Assembly: GCA_029258695.1 (NCBI GenBank)
Contig: JARIBR010000180.1
Coordinates: 1 to 24,974 of the forward strand
DNA length: 24,974 bases
Direction: 5' to 3'
DNA from: Quadrisphaera sp.
GTDB lineage: Bacteria > Actinomycetota > Actinomycetes > Actinomycetales > Quadrisphaeraceae
The translations under genes and the position numbers were made by a program. The notes beneath the pieces were generated by a model, which was not told the origin of the DNA, searched no databases, and worked only from the letters and a program-made list of their open reading frames with translations. Below are positions 7,310 to 18,942 of the stretch, in pieces (the first letter of the stretch is position 1; every line of letters begins with the position of its first letter).

Positions 7310-7689
7310 CCACCATCCTCATCGCCGACGACGACACCGACATCCGCGACCTCGTCGCCTTCAAGCTGGAGCAGGCCGGCCACCGCGTCATCGCGGTCGG
7401 GGACGGTCTCGCCGCTCTCGAGGGGGCCCGGCGCGAGCGCCCGGACCTGTGCGTCCTCGACCTCATGATGCCCGGGCTCTCCGGCCTGGACGTCACCGCG
7501 GACCTGCGCCGCAACCCCGCCACCGCGTCCATCCCGGTGATCATGCTCACCGCCAAGGCCCAGGAGGCCGACGTGACGGCGGGCTTCGCGACGGGCGCGG
7601 ACGACTACGTCGTCAAGCCGTTCAGCCCGCGGGAGCTGGTCACCCGCGTGAACGCCGTGCTCTCCCGCGCGGCCACCGCGAGCCGGTGA
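7306..7689 (+). CDS. Single-domain response regulator (CheY-like), second of pair
   Basis: 127-residue stand-alone receiver domain. Acidic residues ADDDTD (about 7-12), phospho-acceptor Asp52 in VLDLMMPGLSG, Thr82 in VIMLTAKAQ and Lys104 in YVVKPFSPREL are all canonical, more so than in the preceding regulator. The alpha4-beta5 face (GADDYVVKPF) is of the OmpR/PhoB receiver type, yet the winged-helix output domain is missing. The GTG start at 7306 shares bases with the previous stop, and the gene's own stop overlaps the GTG of the HEAT-repeat gene. It presumably receives phosphate from one of the downstream kinases and may act on the HEAT protein or the glycosyltransferase (inference). Confidence 0.92.
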   Translation: MTTILIADDDTDIRDLVAFKLEQAGHRVIAVGDGLAALEGARRERPDLCVLDLMMPGLSGLDVTADLRRNPATASIPVIMLTAKAQEADVTAGFATGADDYVVKPFSPRELVTRVNAVLSRAATASR

Positions 7690-8750
7690 CCCCGGCCGTC
7701 GCGCCCGCAGCCGCGATCACGGCGGTCACCGCGAGCCCGGCGACCCTCGAGGGCGTCATCGCCCTCGCGCTGGCCGTCATGACGCTGGTCGCGGTGGGCC
7801 TCGCCCTCGCGATCGCCGGCCGCCGGGCGCTGCGCCGGCGCGGGGCCCAGCGCCGTCGCCGCGCCGCCGCCCCGCTGCGCGGCGTGCTCATGGAGCTGGC
7901 CGCCGGTGAGCCCGGCGAGGTCTCCGCGGCGGTCGACCGCCTCGCCGGGGCGGACGCCCGCACCTGGGCCGCGGTCGAGCCCGCGGTCGTGGGCCTGCTC
8001 GGCAAGGTGCGCGGCGACTCCCGCGACGGGGTGGTCACCGTGCTCGCCGCCCGCGGTGTCCTCGCCCGCGCCGGACGCGACCTGCACCGCCGAGGCGCCC
8101 TGAGGCGGGTGCGCGCCGCAGACCTGCTCGGGCGCGCCCGCGACGTCACGGCGGTGCACGCGCTGATCGGCCTGCTCACCGACCCCGACGACGAGGTGCG
8201 CGCCGTGGCCGCCCGCGCGCTGGGCCGCATCGGCTCCCCGCGCGCCGTGGGCCCCCTGCTCGCCGGCCTCGGGCGCCACCACAGGGCGCTGCCCGTCACC
8301 GTGGTGGCGCAGGCGCTGCTCCACGTGGGCGCGCCCGGCGCGCCCGCGGTCGCGGTCTCCCTGATGTCCGCGGCCGCGCTGGAGCGCACCACGGCCGCCG
8401 AGGTGCTGGGGCGCCTCGGCGCCGTGAGCGCCTTCGACCGCCTCGTGGACACCGCCCGCCACGACGACGTGCCCGAGGTGGCCGCCGCAGCGGTCACGGC
8501 CCTGGGGCGCCTCGGCACCCCCGGCGCCCTCGACGTCCTCGTCGCGGCCAGCGCCGCGGACCGCCCCACGGTGCTGCGCGCCGCCGCTGCCCGAGCCCTC
8601 GGCGCCCTCGGGGTGCCTTCCAGCGCCGGGCTCCTGGCGGACCTCGCCGACGACCCCGACCCCGTGGTGGCCCAGGACGGCGCCGCGGCGCTGGCGGCGG
8701 TGCTCCCGCGGGACGTGCGCGAGCGCGTCGTCGCCGGGGCGTCCTCGTGA
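7686..8750 (+). CDS. Membrane-anchored HEAT-repeat protein
   Basis: 354-residue protein with one N-terminal transmembrane helix (about residues 23-44), then a strongly basic stretch (RRALRRRGAQRRRR) that by the positive-inside rule keeps the rest in the cytoplasm. From about residue 120 to 345 it consists of HEAT-like helical repeats, best seen as DDEVRAVAARALGRIGSP, VPEVAAAAVTALGRLGTP and RPTVLRAAAARALGALGVP. Such scaffolds usually bind proteins; no catalytic motif is visible. It sits between the two response regulators and the glycosyltransferase, with 4-base overlaps on both sides, so it may relay regulator state to the synthase (inference). GTG at 7686 is set by the overlap and by the helix position. 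Confidence 0.88.
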   Translation: MTPAVAPAAAITAVTASPATLEGVIALALAVMTLVAVGLALAIAGRRALRRRGAQRRRRAAAPLRGVLMELAAGEPGEVSAAVDRLAGADARTWAAVEPAVVGLLGKVRGDSRDGVVTVLAARGVLARAGRDLHRRGALRRVRAADLLGRARDVTAVHALIGLLTDPDDEVRAVAARALGRIGSPRAVGPLLAGLGRHHRALPVTVVAQALLHVGAPGAPAVAVSLMSAAALERTTAAEVLGRLGAVSAFDRLVDTARHDDVPEVAAAAVTALGRLGTPGALDVLVAASAADRPTVLRAAAARALGALGVPSSAGLLADLADDPDPVVAQDGAAALAAVLPRDVRERVVAGASS

Positions 8751-10339
8751 GCGCGCTGGAAGGTCCTCTGACGACGTTCTTCGACGTCACGGCCTGGCCC
8801 GTCCTCGTCTACTTCCTGGCGATCAACACCTCCTACCTCCTGCTCGTGCTCCTCGCCGCGACCGACTTCGCCCACCACCTGCGACGGGCGCCCTTCGCGG
8901 CCTACGACGAGGTGCTCACCTCCCCGATGGCCCCGTCGATCTCCGTGGTGGTGCCAGCCCACGACGAGGCGGCCGGCATCGTCCCGGCCGTCTCGGCGAT
9001 GCTCGCGCTGCGCTACCCCGTCCACGAGGTGGTCGTCGTCGACGACGGGTCCACCGACGAGACCTTCGCCCTCCTGGAGGCCGAGCACGACCTCGTCGCC
9101 GTCGACCGGGAGGTGGCGCGGACGGTGCCCTACCGCGGGCGCGTGCTCTCCGTCCACGCACCGCGGGACGCACGCACCCGCCTGCTGGTGGTGCGCACCG
9201 AGAGCTCAGGACGCTCGGACGCGCTGAACACCGGCATCAACGCGGCGACCTGCGACCTGCTGTGCTTCGTCGACGCCGACTCCATCCTCGACCCCGACGC
9301 GCTGCTCACCGTCGCCAAGCCCTTCATCGACGACCCCCTGCGCGTGGTCGCCACCGGCGGGGTGGTGCGGGCGGTCAACGGCTCGCGCGTGGTGGCCGGA
9401 CGCGTCGTGGAGGCCCGGATGCCACGCGGGTGGTTGGCGCGCATCCAGGTGGTGGAGTACCTGCGCGCGTTCATGCTCGGTCGCAGCGGCTGGTCGCGCC
9501 TCGGGGCGCTCGTGCTGATCTCCGGTGCCTTCGGCCTGTACCGCCGCGACCTCGTCGTGGAGATCGGCGGGCTGGACCCCGACTGCATCGGTGAGGACTT
9601 CGAGCTGTGCGTGCGGGTCCACCGGCACCTGCGCGACGCCCGCCGCCGGGCACGCCACGAGGGCCGTCAGGTCGGTGCTGCCGGTGCGGGCGCGGGCCAC
9701 GCCCCCGCCGCGGCCCGTGCGCCCGGCGCGGCCGCCGCACCGGGGGTCGCCCGGGCCCTCGAGGACTACCGCGTCGTCTTCGTCGCCGAGCCCGTGACGT
9801 GGACGGAGGTGCCGTCGACCCTGGCCGTCCTCGCGCGCCAGCGGCGCCGCTGGCACCGGGGCCTGTGGCAGGTGCTGGTGAAGCACCGAGCCATGATCGG
9901 CAACCCCCGCTACGGCCGCATCGGCCTGGTCGCCCTGCCCTACTACGTCGTCTTCGAGCTTGCCGCCCCCGTGCTCGAGCTCGCCGGCGTGCTCCTCGTC
10001 CCCGCCGGGCTGGTCCTGGGCGTGGTGCGCCCCGACACCGCGCTCGCGCTGCTGCTCGTGGCCTACGCGTACGCGATCCTCGTGTCGCTGGCCGCGCTCG
10101 CCGTCGAGGAGTTCAGCTATCACCGCTACGGGCGCTGGCGCGACCTGCTGACCGCCGCGGCCGCGGCGGTCGGGGAGAACCTCGGCTACCGCCAGCTCAC
10201 CGCCCTGTGGCGGGTCCAGGGGCTGTGGCAGGCCCTCACCCGGCGCCAGGTGGAGTGGGGGGTCATGACGCGCACCGGCTTCGGTGACGAGAGCGACCCC
10301 TCTCCCCTGGCCCTGTCCACGAGCGGAGGCGCGTCATGA
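8747..10339 (+). CDS. Family 2 membrane glycosyltransferase (processive polysaccharide synthase-like)
   Basis: 530-residue enzyme likely to polymerise or transfer sugars from a nucleotide-sugar donor at the cytoplasmic membrane. One N-terminal helix (about 18-38) precedes a GT-A domain; two or more helices follow (about 394-426 and 431-453). Catalytic features are complete: VVVVDDGSTDE (95-105), the DxD metal motif CFVDADS (173-179), the general-base pair in IGEDFEL (Glu-Asp at 283-284) and RQRRRWHRG (364-372), the QxxRW motif of cellulose, chitin and PNAG-type synthases. An Ala/Gly/Arg/Pro-rich insert at about 298-338 separates the last two motifs. The product is unknown. It overlaps both neighbours by 4 bases. 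Confidence 0.9.
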   Translation: MSALEGPLTTFFDVTAWPVLVYFLAINTSYLLLVLLAATDFAHHLRRAPFAAYDEVLTSPMAPSISVVVPAHDEAAGIVPAVSAMLALRYPVHEVVVVDDGSTDETFALLEAEHDLVAVDREVARTVPYRGRVLSVHAPRDARTRLLVVRTESSGRSDALNTGINAATCDLLCFVDADSILDPDALLTVAKPFIDDPLRVVATGGVVRAVNGSRVVAGRVVEARMPRGWLARIQVVEYLRAFMLGRSGWSRLGALVLISGAFGLYRRDLVVEIGGLDPDCIGEDFELCVRVHRHLRDARRRARHEGRQVGAAGAGAGHAPAAARAPGAAAAPGVARALEDYRVVFVAEPVTWTEVPSTLAVLARQRRRWHRGLWQVLVKHRAMIGNPRYGRIGLVALPYYVVFELAAPVLELAGVLLVPAGLVLGVVRPDTALALLLVAYAYAILVSLAALAVEEFSYHRYGRWRDLLTAAAAAVGENLGYRQLTALWRVQGLWQALTRRQVEWGVMTRTGFGDESDPSPLALSTSGGAS

Positions 10340-12639
10340 GGACGTCGCAGGAACGACGCGAGAGCACCCGCCGGGGGTGGAGCGGCCCCGAGCCGACGGA
10401 CCCGGAGCGGAGCAGCCCCGACCGGAGCGGCACGGCCTGGACCGGCCCTGAGCGGCGCCGCGGCTGGCTGCCGCGCTCCGCCTTCACCTGGCGCCTGCGC
10501 TGGGTGGGCCAGTCGCTCGCGCGCCGGCTGCGCGCGACGTCCGCGGCGTACCTGGTCCTCCTGGTGCTCGTCGGCAGCGTCGGGATCGCCAGCGCGGCGG
10601 CCGTCGGTGCCACCCGCGACGAGGAGCTGCGCCTGGCCGGGCTGGAGCGCGCCAACGCCGCGATGCTGCTGAGCATGACCAACGCCGAGACCGGCGTCCG
10701 CGGGTACCGGCTGACCGGCGACCGGGAGTTCCTCGAGCCCTACGACGAGGGCCGCGCCAGCTTCCCCGAGGCGATGGCCCGCGCGCGGGCGCAGGCGGTG
10801 AGCCCTGACGAGCAGCGGCTCGTGGAGCGTCAGGGCGCCATCGCCCGGCAGTGGTTCGCCGACTGGGCCGACCCGATCGCCGCGTCACCGGCTACCGACG
10901 AGCCCGTCCCGCTGGCCGACGCCCTGACCCAGAAGCGGACGTTCGACGCCTACCGGGCCCAGAACCAGCAGCTCGCGACGTTGGCGGACCAGCGTGGACG
11001 CGCCGCCGTGGTGGACGCCCAGGAGTCCCAGGCGCGGATCCTGACGCTGACCGCCCTGGCGCTCGCCGGCGCCCTGGTCGCCGCGTGGGTCGTCCACGCC
11101 CGCCTCCACCGCTCGCTCGTCGGGCCGCTGGGCGAGGTGGTCACCGTCCTCGGGAGGCTCTCGGCCGGTGAGCACGACGCGAGGGCCGACACCGCCGCGG
11201 GGCCGACGGAGGTGCGCCTGGTCGCCTCCTCGCTCAACGCCCTCGCCGCGGAGAGCGACCGGCTGCGCACCGTCCAGGCCGCGGCGGAGGAGCAGCAGCA
11301 GGTCGCGGTGGAGATCAGCCGCGCCGTCCGCGACCGCATCGGCACCGGTGACCCCGTCGACGAGGCGCTGCGCCGGCTCGGGGAGCAGCTGGGCGTCGAC
11401 CGCGTCTACGTGCGCCAGATCCAGGCCGACGACCGCACCGAGATGGAGCGGCAGTGGATGCGCCCACCGCTGGCGCCGCTGCCGTCCGCCACCGGGGACG
11501 CCGAGTACGACCGCGAGGCGGCCGAACGCTCGCGGGCGATCTACGCGGCGATGTCGCGGTGGGTCAGCCACGACACCTCGGTGGTCCCCGAGGGGGAGAA
11601 CCTCATGCCGGCGTTCGTCGCACGGACCGGCGCGCGGGCAGCGGTGGCCGTCCCCGTCGGCGCCGGCCCGGAGACCCTCGGGCTGCTCGCCGTCCTCCAG
11701 ACCACCGCTCCGCGCCGCTGGCGCGAGCACGAGATCGCCCTCATCGCGTCCGTGGCCGCCGACCTCGGCCGGGCCCTGGTGGTCTCGCGGCTCCTCGCGC
11801 AGCAGGAGGCGCTCGTCGAGCGCCTCCAGGAGGTCGACCGCGCGAAGACCGACTTCCTGTCCACCGTCAGCCACGAGCTGCGCACGCCCCTGACCTCCAT
11901 CGCGGGGTACCTGGAGATGGTGCGCGAGGGCGACGGCGGCGACGTGCCGCCGGCGATGGACGCCATGCTCGTCATCGTCGAGCGCAACGCCGCGCGCCTG
12001 CGATCGCTCATCGAGGACCTGCTGACCCTCTCGCGCATCGAGTCCGGGGCCTACCGCGTGACCTACGAGGAGGTGGCCTTGGCCGAGATCGCCGCCGTCG
12101 TCGTGCAGTCGCTGCGTCCCGCGGCGGAGAAGGGGAAGGTCACGGTGGCGCTGGAGGTCACCCAGCCCGACGCGCTGGTCATGGCCGACCCCGGCCAGCT
12201 GGAGCGGGCGGTGACCAACCTGGTCTCCAACGCGGTGAAGTTCACCCCGGCCGGCGGCTGGGTGCGCGTGGCCACCCGCGTGGTGGAGGGCTCCGTGGTC
12301 CTCGAGGTCGCCGACACCGGCATCGGCATCCCCGCCGAGGAGCAGGCGCAGCTGTTCTCGCGGTTCTTCCGGGCCTCCAACGCCCACGAGATGGCGATCC
12401 CGGGGACGGGGCTCGGCCTGACCATCGTGCGCTCGATCGTCGAGCACCACGCCGGCGAGCTGCGGCTCGCCTCGCGCCCCGGCGAGGGGACCACGGTCAC
12501 CGTCGACCTGCCGCTGCGGGCGGGGTCGCGGTCCGCCGCGGCCACCCTCGCCGCCCGGGCGGCGCACCGCGCCTCCGTGGAGTCCCTCGCGCAGCACGAG
12601 CTCGCCGTGCGCGCGCCGTCGACGATCGGTGCCCGATGA
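10336..12639 (+). CDS. Sensor histidine kinase with CHASE3-like, HAMP and GAF domains
   Basis: 767-residue membrane kinase. After a 45-residue Gly/Pro/Glu/Arg-rich N-terminus come helix 1 (about 70-92), an extracellular CHASE3-like segment with the typical NAETGVRGYRLTGDREFLEPY (112-135 region), helix 2 (about 237-254), a HAMP linker, a GAF domain (about 325-485), a HisKA domain with the phospho-acceptor His513 in STVSHELRTPLTS, and a HATPase_c domain with N box NLVSNAVKFTP (628-638), G1 DTGIGIP and G2 GTGLGL (690-695). It should autophosphorylate and donate to a receiver; the two regulators in the same coupled gene set are the obvious candidates. ATG at 10336 overlaps the synthase stop (ATGA). 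The sensed signal is unknown. Confidence 0.93.
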   Translation: MRTSQERRESTRRGWSGPEPTDPERSSPDRSGTAWTGPERRRGWLPRSAFTWRLRWVGQSLARRLRATSAAYLVLLVLVGSVGIASAAAVGATRDEELRLAGLERANAAMLLSMTNAETGVRGYRLTGDREFLEPYDEGRASFPEAMARARAQAVSPDEQRLVERQGAIARQWFADWADPIAASPATDEPVPLADALTQKRTFDAYRAQNQQLATLADQRGRAAVVDAQESQARILTLTALALAGALVAAWVVHARLHRSLVGPLGEVVTVLGRLSAGEHDARADTAAGPTEVRLVASSLNALAAESDRLRTVQAAAEEQQQVAVEISRAVRDRIGTGDPVDEALRRLGEQLGVDRVYVRQIQADDRTEMERQWMRPPLAPLPSATGDAEYDREAAERSRAIYAAMSRWVSHDTSVVPEGENLMPAFVARTGARAAVAVPVGAGPETLGLLAVLQTTAPRRWREHEIALIASVAADLGRALVVSRLLAQQEALVERLQEVDRAKTDFLSTVSHELRTPLTSIAGYLEMVREGDGGDVPPAMDAMLVIVERNAARLRSLIEDLLTLSRIESGAYRVTYEEVALAEIAAVVVQSLRPAAEKGKVTVALEVTQPDALVMADPGQLERAVTNLVSNAVKFTPAGGWVRVATRVVEGSVVLEVADTGIGIPAEEQAQLFSRFFRASNAHEMAIPGTGLGLTIVRSIVEHHAGELRLASRPGEGTTVTVDLPLRAGSRSAAATLAARAAHRASVESLAQHELAVRAPSTIGAR

Positions 12640-14507
12640 GCGCGGGGCTGGCTGCGGGCACCGCGGGCACCGCGGGCGCCGCGGACGCCGAGCGGCAGCG
12701 TCTCGCCGCGCTGGCCGAGCACGGGCTCGAGGCGGGCAGCGCTGTCCTCGGCGACGAGCCGGACGTGCGAGCGGCGCTGCGCCTCGCCGTGACGCTCACG
12801 GGGGCCGCCCAGGCCAGCCTCAACGTCATCGGCGAGCACGAGCAGCACTGCCTGGTGCAGCAGCGCGGCGCACGGGGCGACGCCGTGGGGGGCCGGAGCG
12901 GCCCGGGGGAGGGTCCGCTCCCGCTGAGCGTCCCGCGCGAGGAGTCGCTGTGCGAGTGGGGCCGCCGCCTCGGCGGTCTGGAACGCTCCGCCGTCGACCC
13001 CTCCGCCGTCGACCCCTCCACCGTCGACGCCTGCGTGACGGACGACGAGGTGGTCCACACCCCCGACGCCCGCGCCGACCCCCGCTGGGCGGGCCACCCG
13101 TGGGTCGACGGGCGCAGCGGCGCCGTCCGCGGCTTCGCGTCCGCGCCCCTGCACGACGCCCAGGGGAACCTGCTGGGGACCCTGTGCGTGCTCGACGACT
13201 CCCCGCTGGAGCTGGGCGCGCACGACCTCGCCTCGCTGCGCGACCTCGCCCGCATGACCTCCGGGCTGCTGGGGCGCCGCCGCGAGACCCTCGCCGCCGC
13301 GCGCTCCGCGGCCCTGGCCGAGCAGCGCCGTGCGCTGCTGGACCTGCTCTACGCGGAGAGCGCCTCCCGCTCGGAGATGATGGACGCGGTGCTCGACACC
13401 ATCGACGTCGCGGTGGTCGCCTGCGACGCCTCGGGCAGCCTCACCCTGTTCAACCGTGCGGCGCGCGAGTGGCACGGCGGCTACCCCGACCCGGACGTCA
13501 GCGCCGCCGAGCACTCCGAGCGCTACGGCCTCTACCACGGCGACGGCGTGACGCCGCTGGCCTTCTCGGAGGTGCCGCTGCACCGGGCGCTCCTCGGCGA
13601 GGACGTCGCCGGCGTCGAGGTGGTCCTCGCCCCGGTCGGGCTCCCGCGGCGGACCGCCCTGGTCTCGGCCCAGGCCCTGACCGCGGTGGACGGCACCGTG
13701 ATGGGCGCCGTCGCCGCCATGGCCGACGTCAGCGCCGACCGGCAGCGCCGCGCCGAGCTCCAGCGCTCCAACACCGACCTCGAGCACTTCGCCGCGAGCG
13801 CCTCCCACGACCTCGCGGCGCCGCTGGCGGTGGTCGGCGGGTACCTCGAGCTCGTCGCCGACGAGTACGCGCCCGTGCTGGGCCAGCGCGGCGCGGGCTG
13901 GGTGGAGACCTCGCGCGCCGGGGTCGCCCGGATGCAGTCGCTCATCGAGGCGCTGCTGGCCTACGCCCGCGCCGGCGGGGCAGAGCTGGCAGCGTCCCCG
14001 ACGTCGGTGGCTGCGGCCGCCGCGGAGGCCCTGGCCGACCTCGGCGTGAGCCTGGCCGCGGCCAGGGCCTCGGTGGTGATGGAGGACCTGCCGCAGGTGA
14101 TGGCCGACCCCGTGCTGCTGCGCCAGCTCGTGCAGAACCTCGTGAGCAACGCGGTGAGCCACCGGCGGGAGCGGGGGGACTGTCGCATCCGGCTGAGCGC
14201 CGAGCGCGCCGGCACCTGGTGGGTGGTGTCCGTGGCGGACAACGGGCCGGGCATCCCCCCGTCGCTGCGCGAGAGCGTCTTCGACGTCTTCTCCACCGGG
14301 AGCGCCGCGGGCGTCGGGCTCGGCGGGGTGCGGGCCGGCGGGCGGGCCGGCGAGGCGGCGGGGGAGCGCACCGGGCGCAGGGCCAACGGCCACGGCATCG
14401 GCCTGGCCACGTGCCGCCGCACCGTCGAGCGTCACGGCGGGCGCATCTGGGTCGAGGCCACCTCCGGGGGCGGGGCCACCGTGCGCTTCACCCTGCCGGC
14501 CGCGTGA
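12636..14507 (+). CDS. Cytosolic GAF-PAS sensor histidine kinase
   Basis: 623-residue kinase without membrane helices. A GAF domain (about 25-215) carries the common FASAPLHDAQGNLLGTLCVLD ending. A PAS domain (about 245-365) follows, then a HisKA domain of the phytochrome-like type with His391 in SASHDLAAPL, and a HATPase_c domain with N box NLVSNAVSH, G1 DNGPGIP (535-541) and G2 GHGIGL (585-590). Two oddities stand out: a tandem SAVDP repeat in the GAF domain (about 118-131, encoded by a 15-bp repeat) and a Gly/Ala/Arg-rich insert of about 30 residues in the ATP lid (about 555-584). ATG at 12636 overlaps the previous stop. It is last in the coupled set. Confidence 0.92.
   Translation: MSAGLAAGTAGTAGAADAERQRLAALAEHGLEAGSAVLGDEPDVRAALRLAVTLTGAAQASLNVIGEHEQHCLVQQRGARGDAVGGRSGPGEGPLPLSVPREESLCEWGRRLGGLERSAVDPSAVDPSTVDACVTDDEVVHTPDARADPRWAGHPWVDGRSGAVRGFASAPLHDAQGNLLGTLCVLDDSPLELGAHDLASLRDLARMTSGLLGRRRETLAAARSAALAEQRRALLDLLYAESASRSEMMDAVLDTIDVAVVACDASGSLTLFNRAAREWHGGYPDPDVSAAEHSERYGLYHGDGVTPLAFSEVPLHRALLGEDVAGVEVVLAPVGLPRRTALVSAQALTAVDGTVMGAVAAMADVSADRQRRAELQRSNTDLEHFAASASHDLAAPLAVVGGYLELVADEYAPVLGQRGAGWVETSRAGVARMQSLIEALLAYARAGGAELAASPTSVAAAAAEALADLGVSLAAARASVVMEDLPQVMADPVLLRQLVQNLVSNAVSHRRERGDCRIRLSAERAGTWWVVSVADNGPGIPPSLRESVFDVFSTGSAAGVGLGGVRAGGRAGEAAGERTGRRANGHGIGLATCRRTVERHGGRIWVEATSGGGATVRFTLPAA
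12987..13028 (+). repeat. In-frame 15-bp tandem repeat inside the GAF-PAS kinase gene
   Basis: Two identical units TCCGCCGTCGACCCC (12987-13001, 13002-13016) and a partial third with one change (13017-13028). They encode Ser-Ala-Val-Asp-Pro repeats. Because the unit is a multiple of three, copy-number change would lengthen the protein without breaking the frame. Confidence 0.9.
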
Positions 14508-14509
14508 CG

Positions 14510-14538
14510 CGCTCGCGGGTGCGGCGGTCCGGCGAGCG
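14510..14538. terminator. Possible hairpin between convergent kinase and lipid-kinase genes
   Basis: Arms CGCTCGC (14510-14516) and GCGAGCG (14532-14538) are exact inverse complements with a 15-base loop. The hairpin starts right after the histidine-kinase stop (14507) and ends before the convergent lipid-kinase stop (14544). The long loop and short stem make it a weak candidate. Confidence 0.4.
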
Positions 14539-14543
14539 ACCTG

Positions 14544-17031
<2,488 letters not shown>

Positions 17032-17036
17032 GCACG

Positions 17037-18338
<1,302 letters not shown>

Positions 18339-18364
18339 CCGGGCCTCGCCTGCTGCGTTGACCC

Positions 18365-18400
18365 GTGGCGCCGGTGGTGCCGATGGCCCCGGTGGTGCTG
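18365..18400. repeat. Two imperfect 18-bp direct repeats downstream of purD
   Basis: Units at 18365-18382 and 18383-18400 match at 15 of 18 positions and share CCGGTGGTG. They lie in the 78-base convergent gap between purD and small gene A. A weak hairpin can be drawn within them, but no clear terminator is visible. Confidence 0.6.
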
Positions 18401-18416
18401 GGGTTCGTGCGGGACG

Positions 18417-18614
18417 TCAGCGGGTGCGGGCGGGCTTGTCCTTGCCCGTGTTCTTCCCGGCGGCGTGCTCCCACTGCTGGGAGAGGATCGCGTCGCGCAT
18501 GGCGAGGGCCTCGGCGGAGCTCATGGACGACCTCGAGTAGGTGTCGATCCAGTGCGAGGTCGCGGTGAAGAAGGAGCGGATCGCGGACTGACGGTCGGCG
18601 GTGCTGCGAGACAT
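18417..18614 (-). CDS. Small protein A (65 aa), unknown function, related to small protein B
   Basis: I do not recognise this family. The 65-residue product starts MSRSTADRQSAIRSFF, holds a central HWIDTYSRSSMSSAEALAMRD, then QQWEH and a basic Lys/Arg tail. No signal peptide or membrane helix is seen. An AGGAG ribosome-binding site (18621-18625) lies 6 bases before the ATG at 18614, a much better start than the in-frame ATG 72 bases further up. It aligns without gaps to small protein B from W22: Trp, Asp, Tyr-Ser, Met, Ala, Arg-Asp and a second Trp recur at the same spacing, and an Arg-Ser pair lies upstream. It is probably transcribed with B from the promoter near 18974-19002. Confidence 0.75.
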   Translation of the reverse strand: MSRSTADRQSAIRSFFTATSHWIDTYSRSSMSSAEALAMRDAILSQQWEHAAGKNTGKDKPARTR

Positions 18615-18721
18615 GGGGTTCTCCTGGTCTGTGGGTACGGAGGGGTGTGTCGGAAGGCCTGTCGCGAGGGACGGGCGTCGGTCCATCGGCAGGCAGGCCG
18701 GTGAGGTGGAGGCCTGGGTCG

Positions 18722-18907
18722 TCAGCGCACCAGCTCGCGCACGACGACGCGCTGGTCCTCGGGGCCGCTCCAGCCGCGAGCACGGCGCTCGTCGCGGTGC
18801 GCCGGCGGCATCGACGGGTTCATCGCCCAGAGGCTGTAGTCGTCGAGCCAGCGCACGGCGCTGCTCACGAGGGAGCGGGCGGTGGGCCGGTGGGTGCGGG
18901 CGGACAT
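18722..18907 (-). CDS. Small protein B (61 aa), unknown function, related to small protein A
   Basis: 61-residue product of no family known to me. It starts MSARTHRPTARSLVSS, then RWLDDYSLWAMNPSMPPAHRDE and a charged tail with a late Trp. From W20 onward it aligns ungapped with small protein A, sharing Trp, Asp, Tyr-Ser, Met, Ala, Arg-Asp and the second Trp. A strong GGAGGAA ribosome-binding site (18914-18920 on the opposite strand) lies 6 bases before the ATG at 18907, so translation is well supported. It is the first gene after the predicted promoter and palindrome; 107 bases separate it from gene A. The size and spacing of the conserved aromatic and charged residues suggest one amphipathic helix (inference). 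Confidence 0.75.
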   Translation of the reverse strand: MSARTHRPTARSLVSSAVRWLDDYSLWAMNPSMPPAHRDERRARGWSGPEDQRVVVRELVR

Positions 18908-18942
18908 CGGTGGTTCCTCCGGGTGAGCGGTGCGGATCAAGA

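Noticed and set aside
5488..7383. Minus-strand open frame of 631 codons across DUF3151, the oxidoreductase and the first regulator
   Set aside because: No recognisable domain, and it crosses several sense genes with clear catalytic motifs. It is a G+C shadow.
11454..12635. Upstream in-frame extension of the second kinase through the first kinase gene
   Set aside because: The extension is the wrong-frame reading of the first kinase's HisKA and ATPase domains. The ATG at 12636 with the 4-base overlap is the real start.
12063..14435. Minus-strand open frame of 790 codons opposite the two kinases
   Set aside because: Low-complexity Gly/Ala/His/Arg content without motifs, opposite conserved kinase domains.
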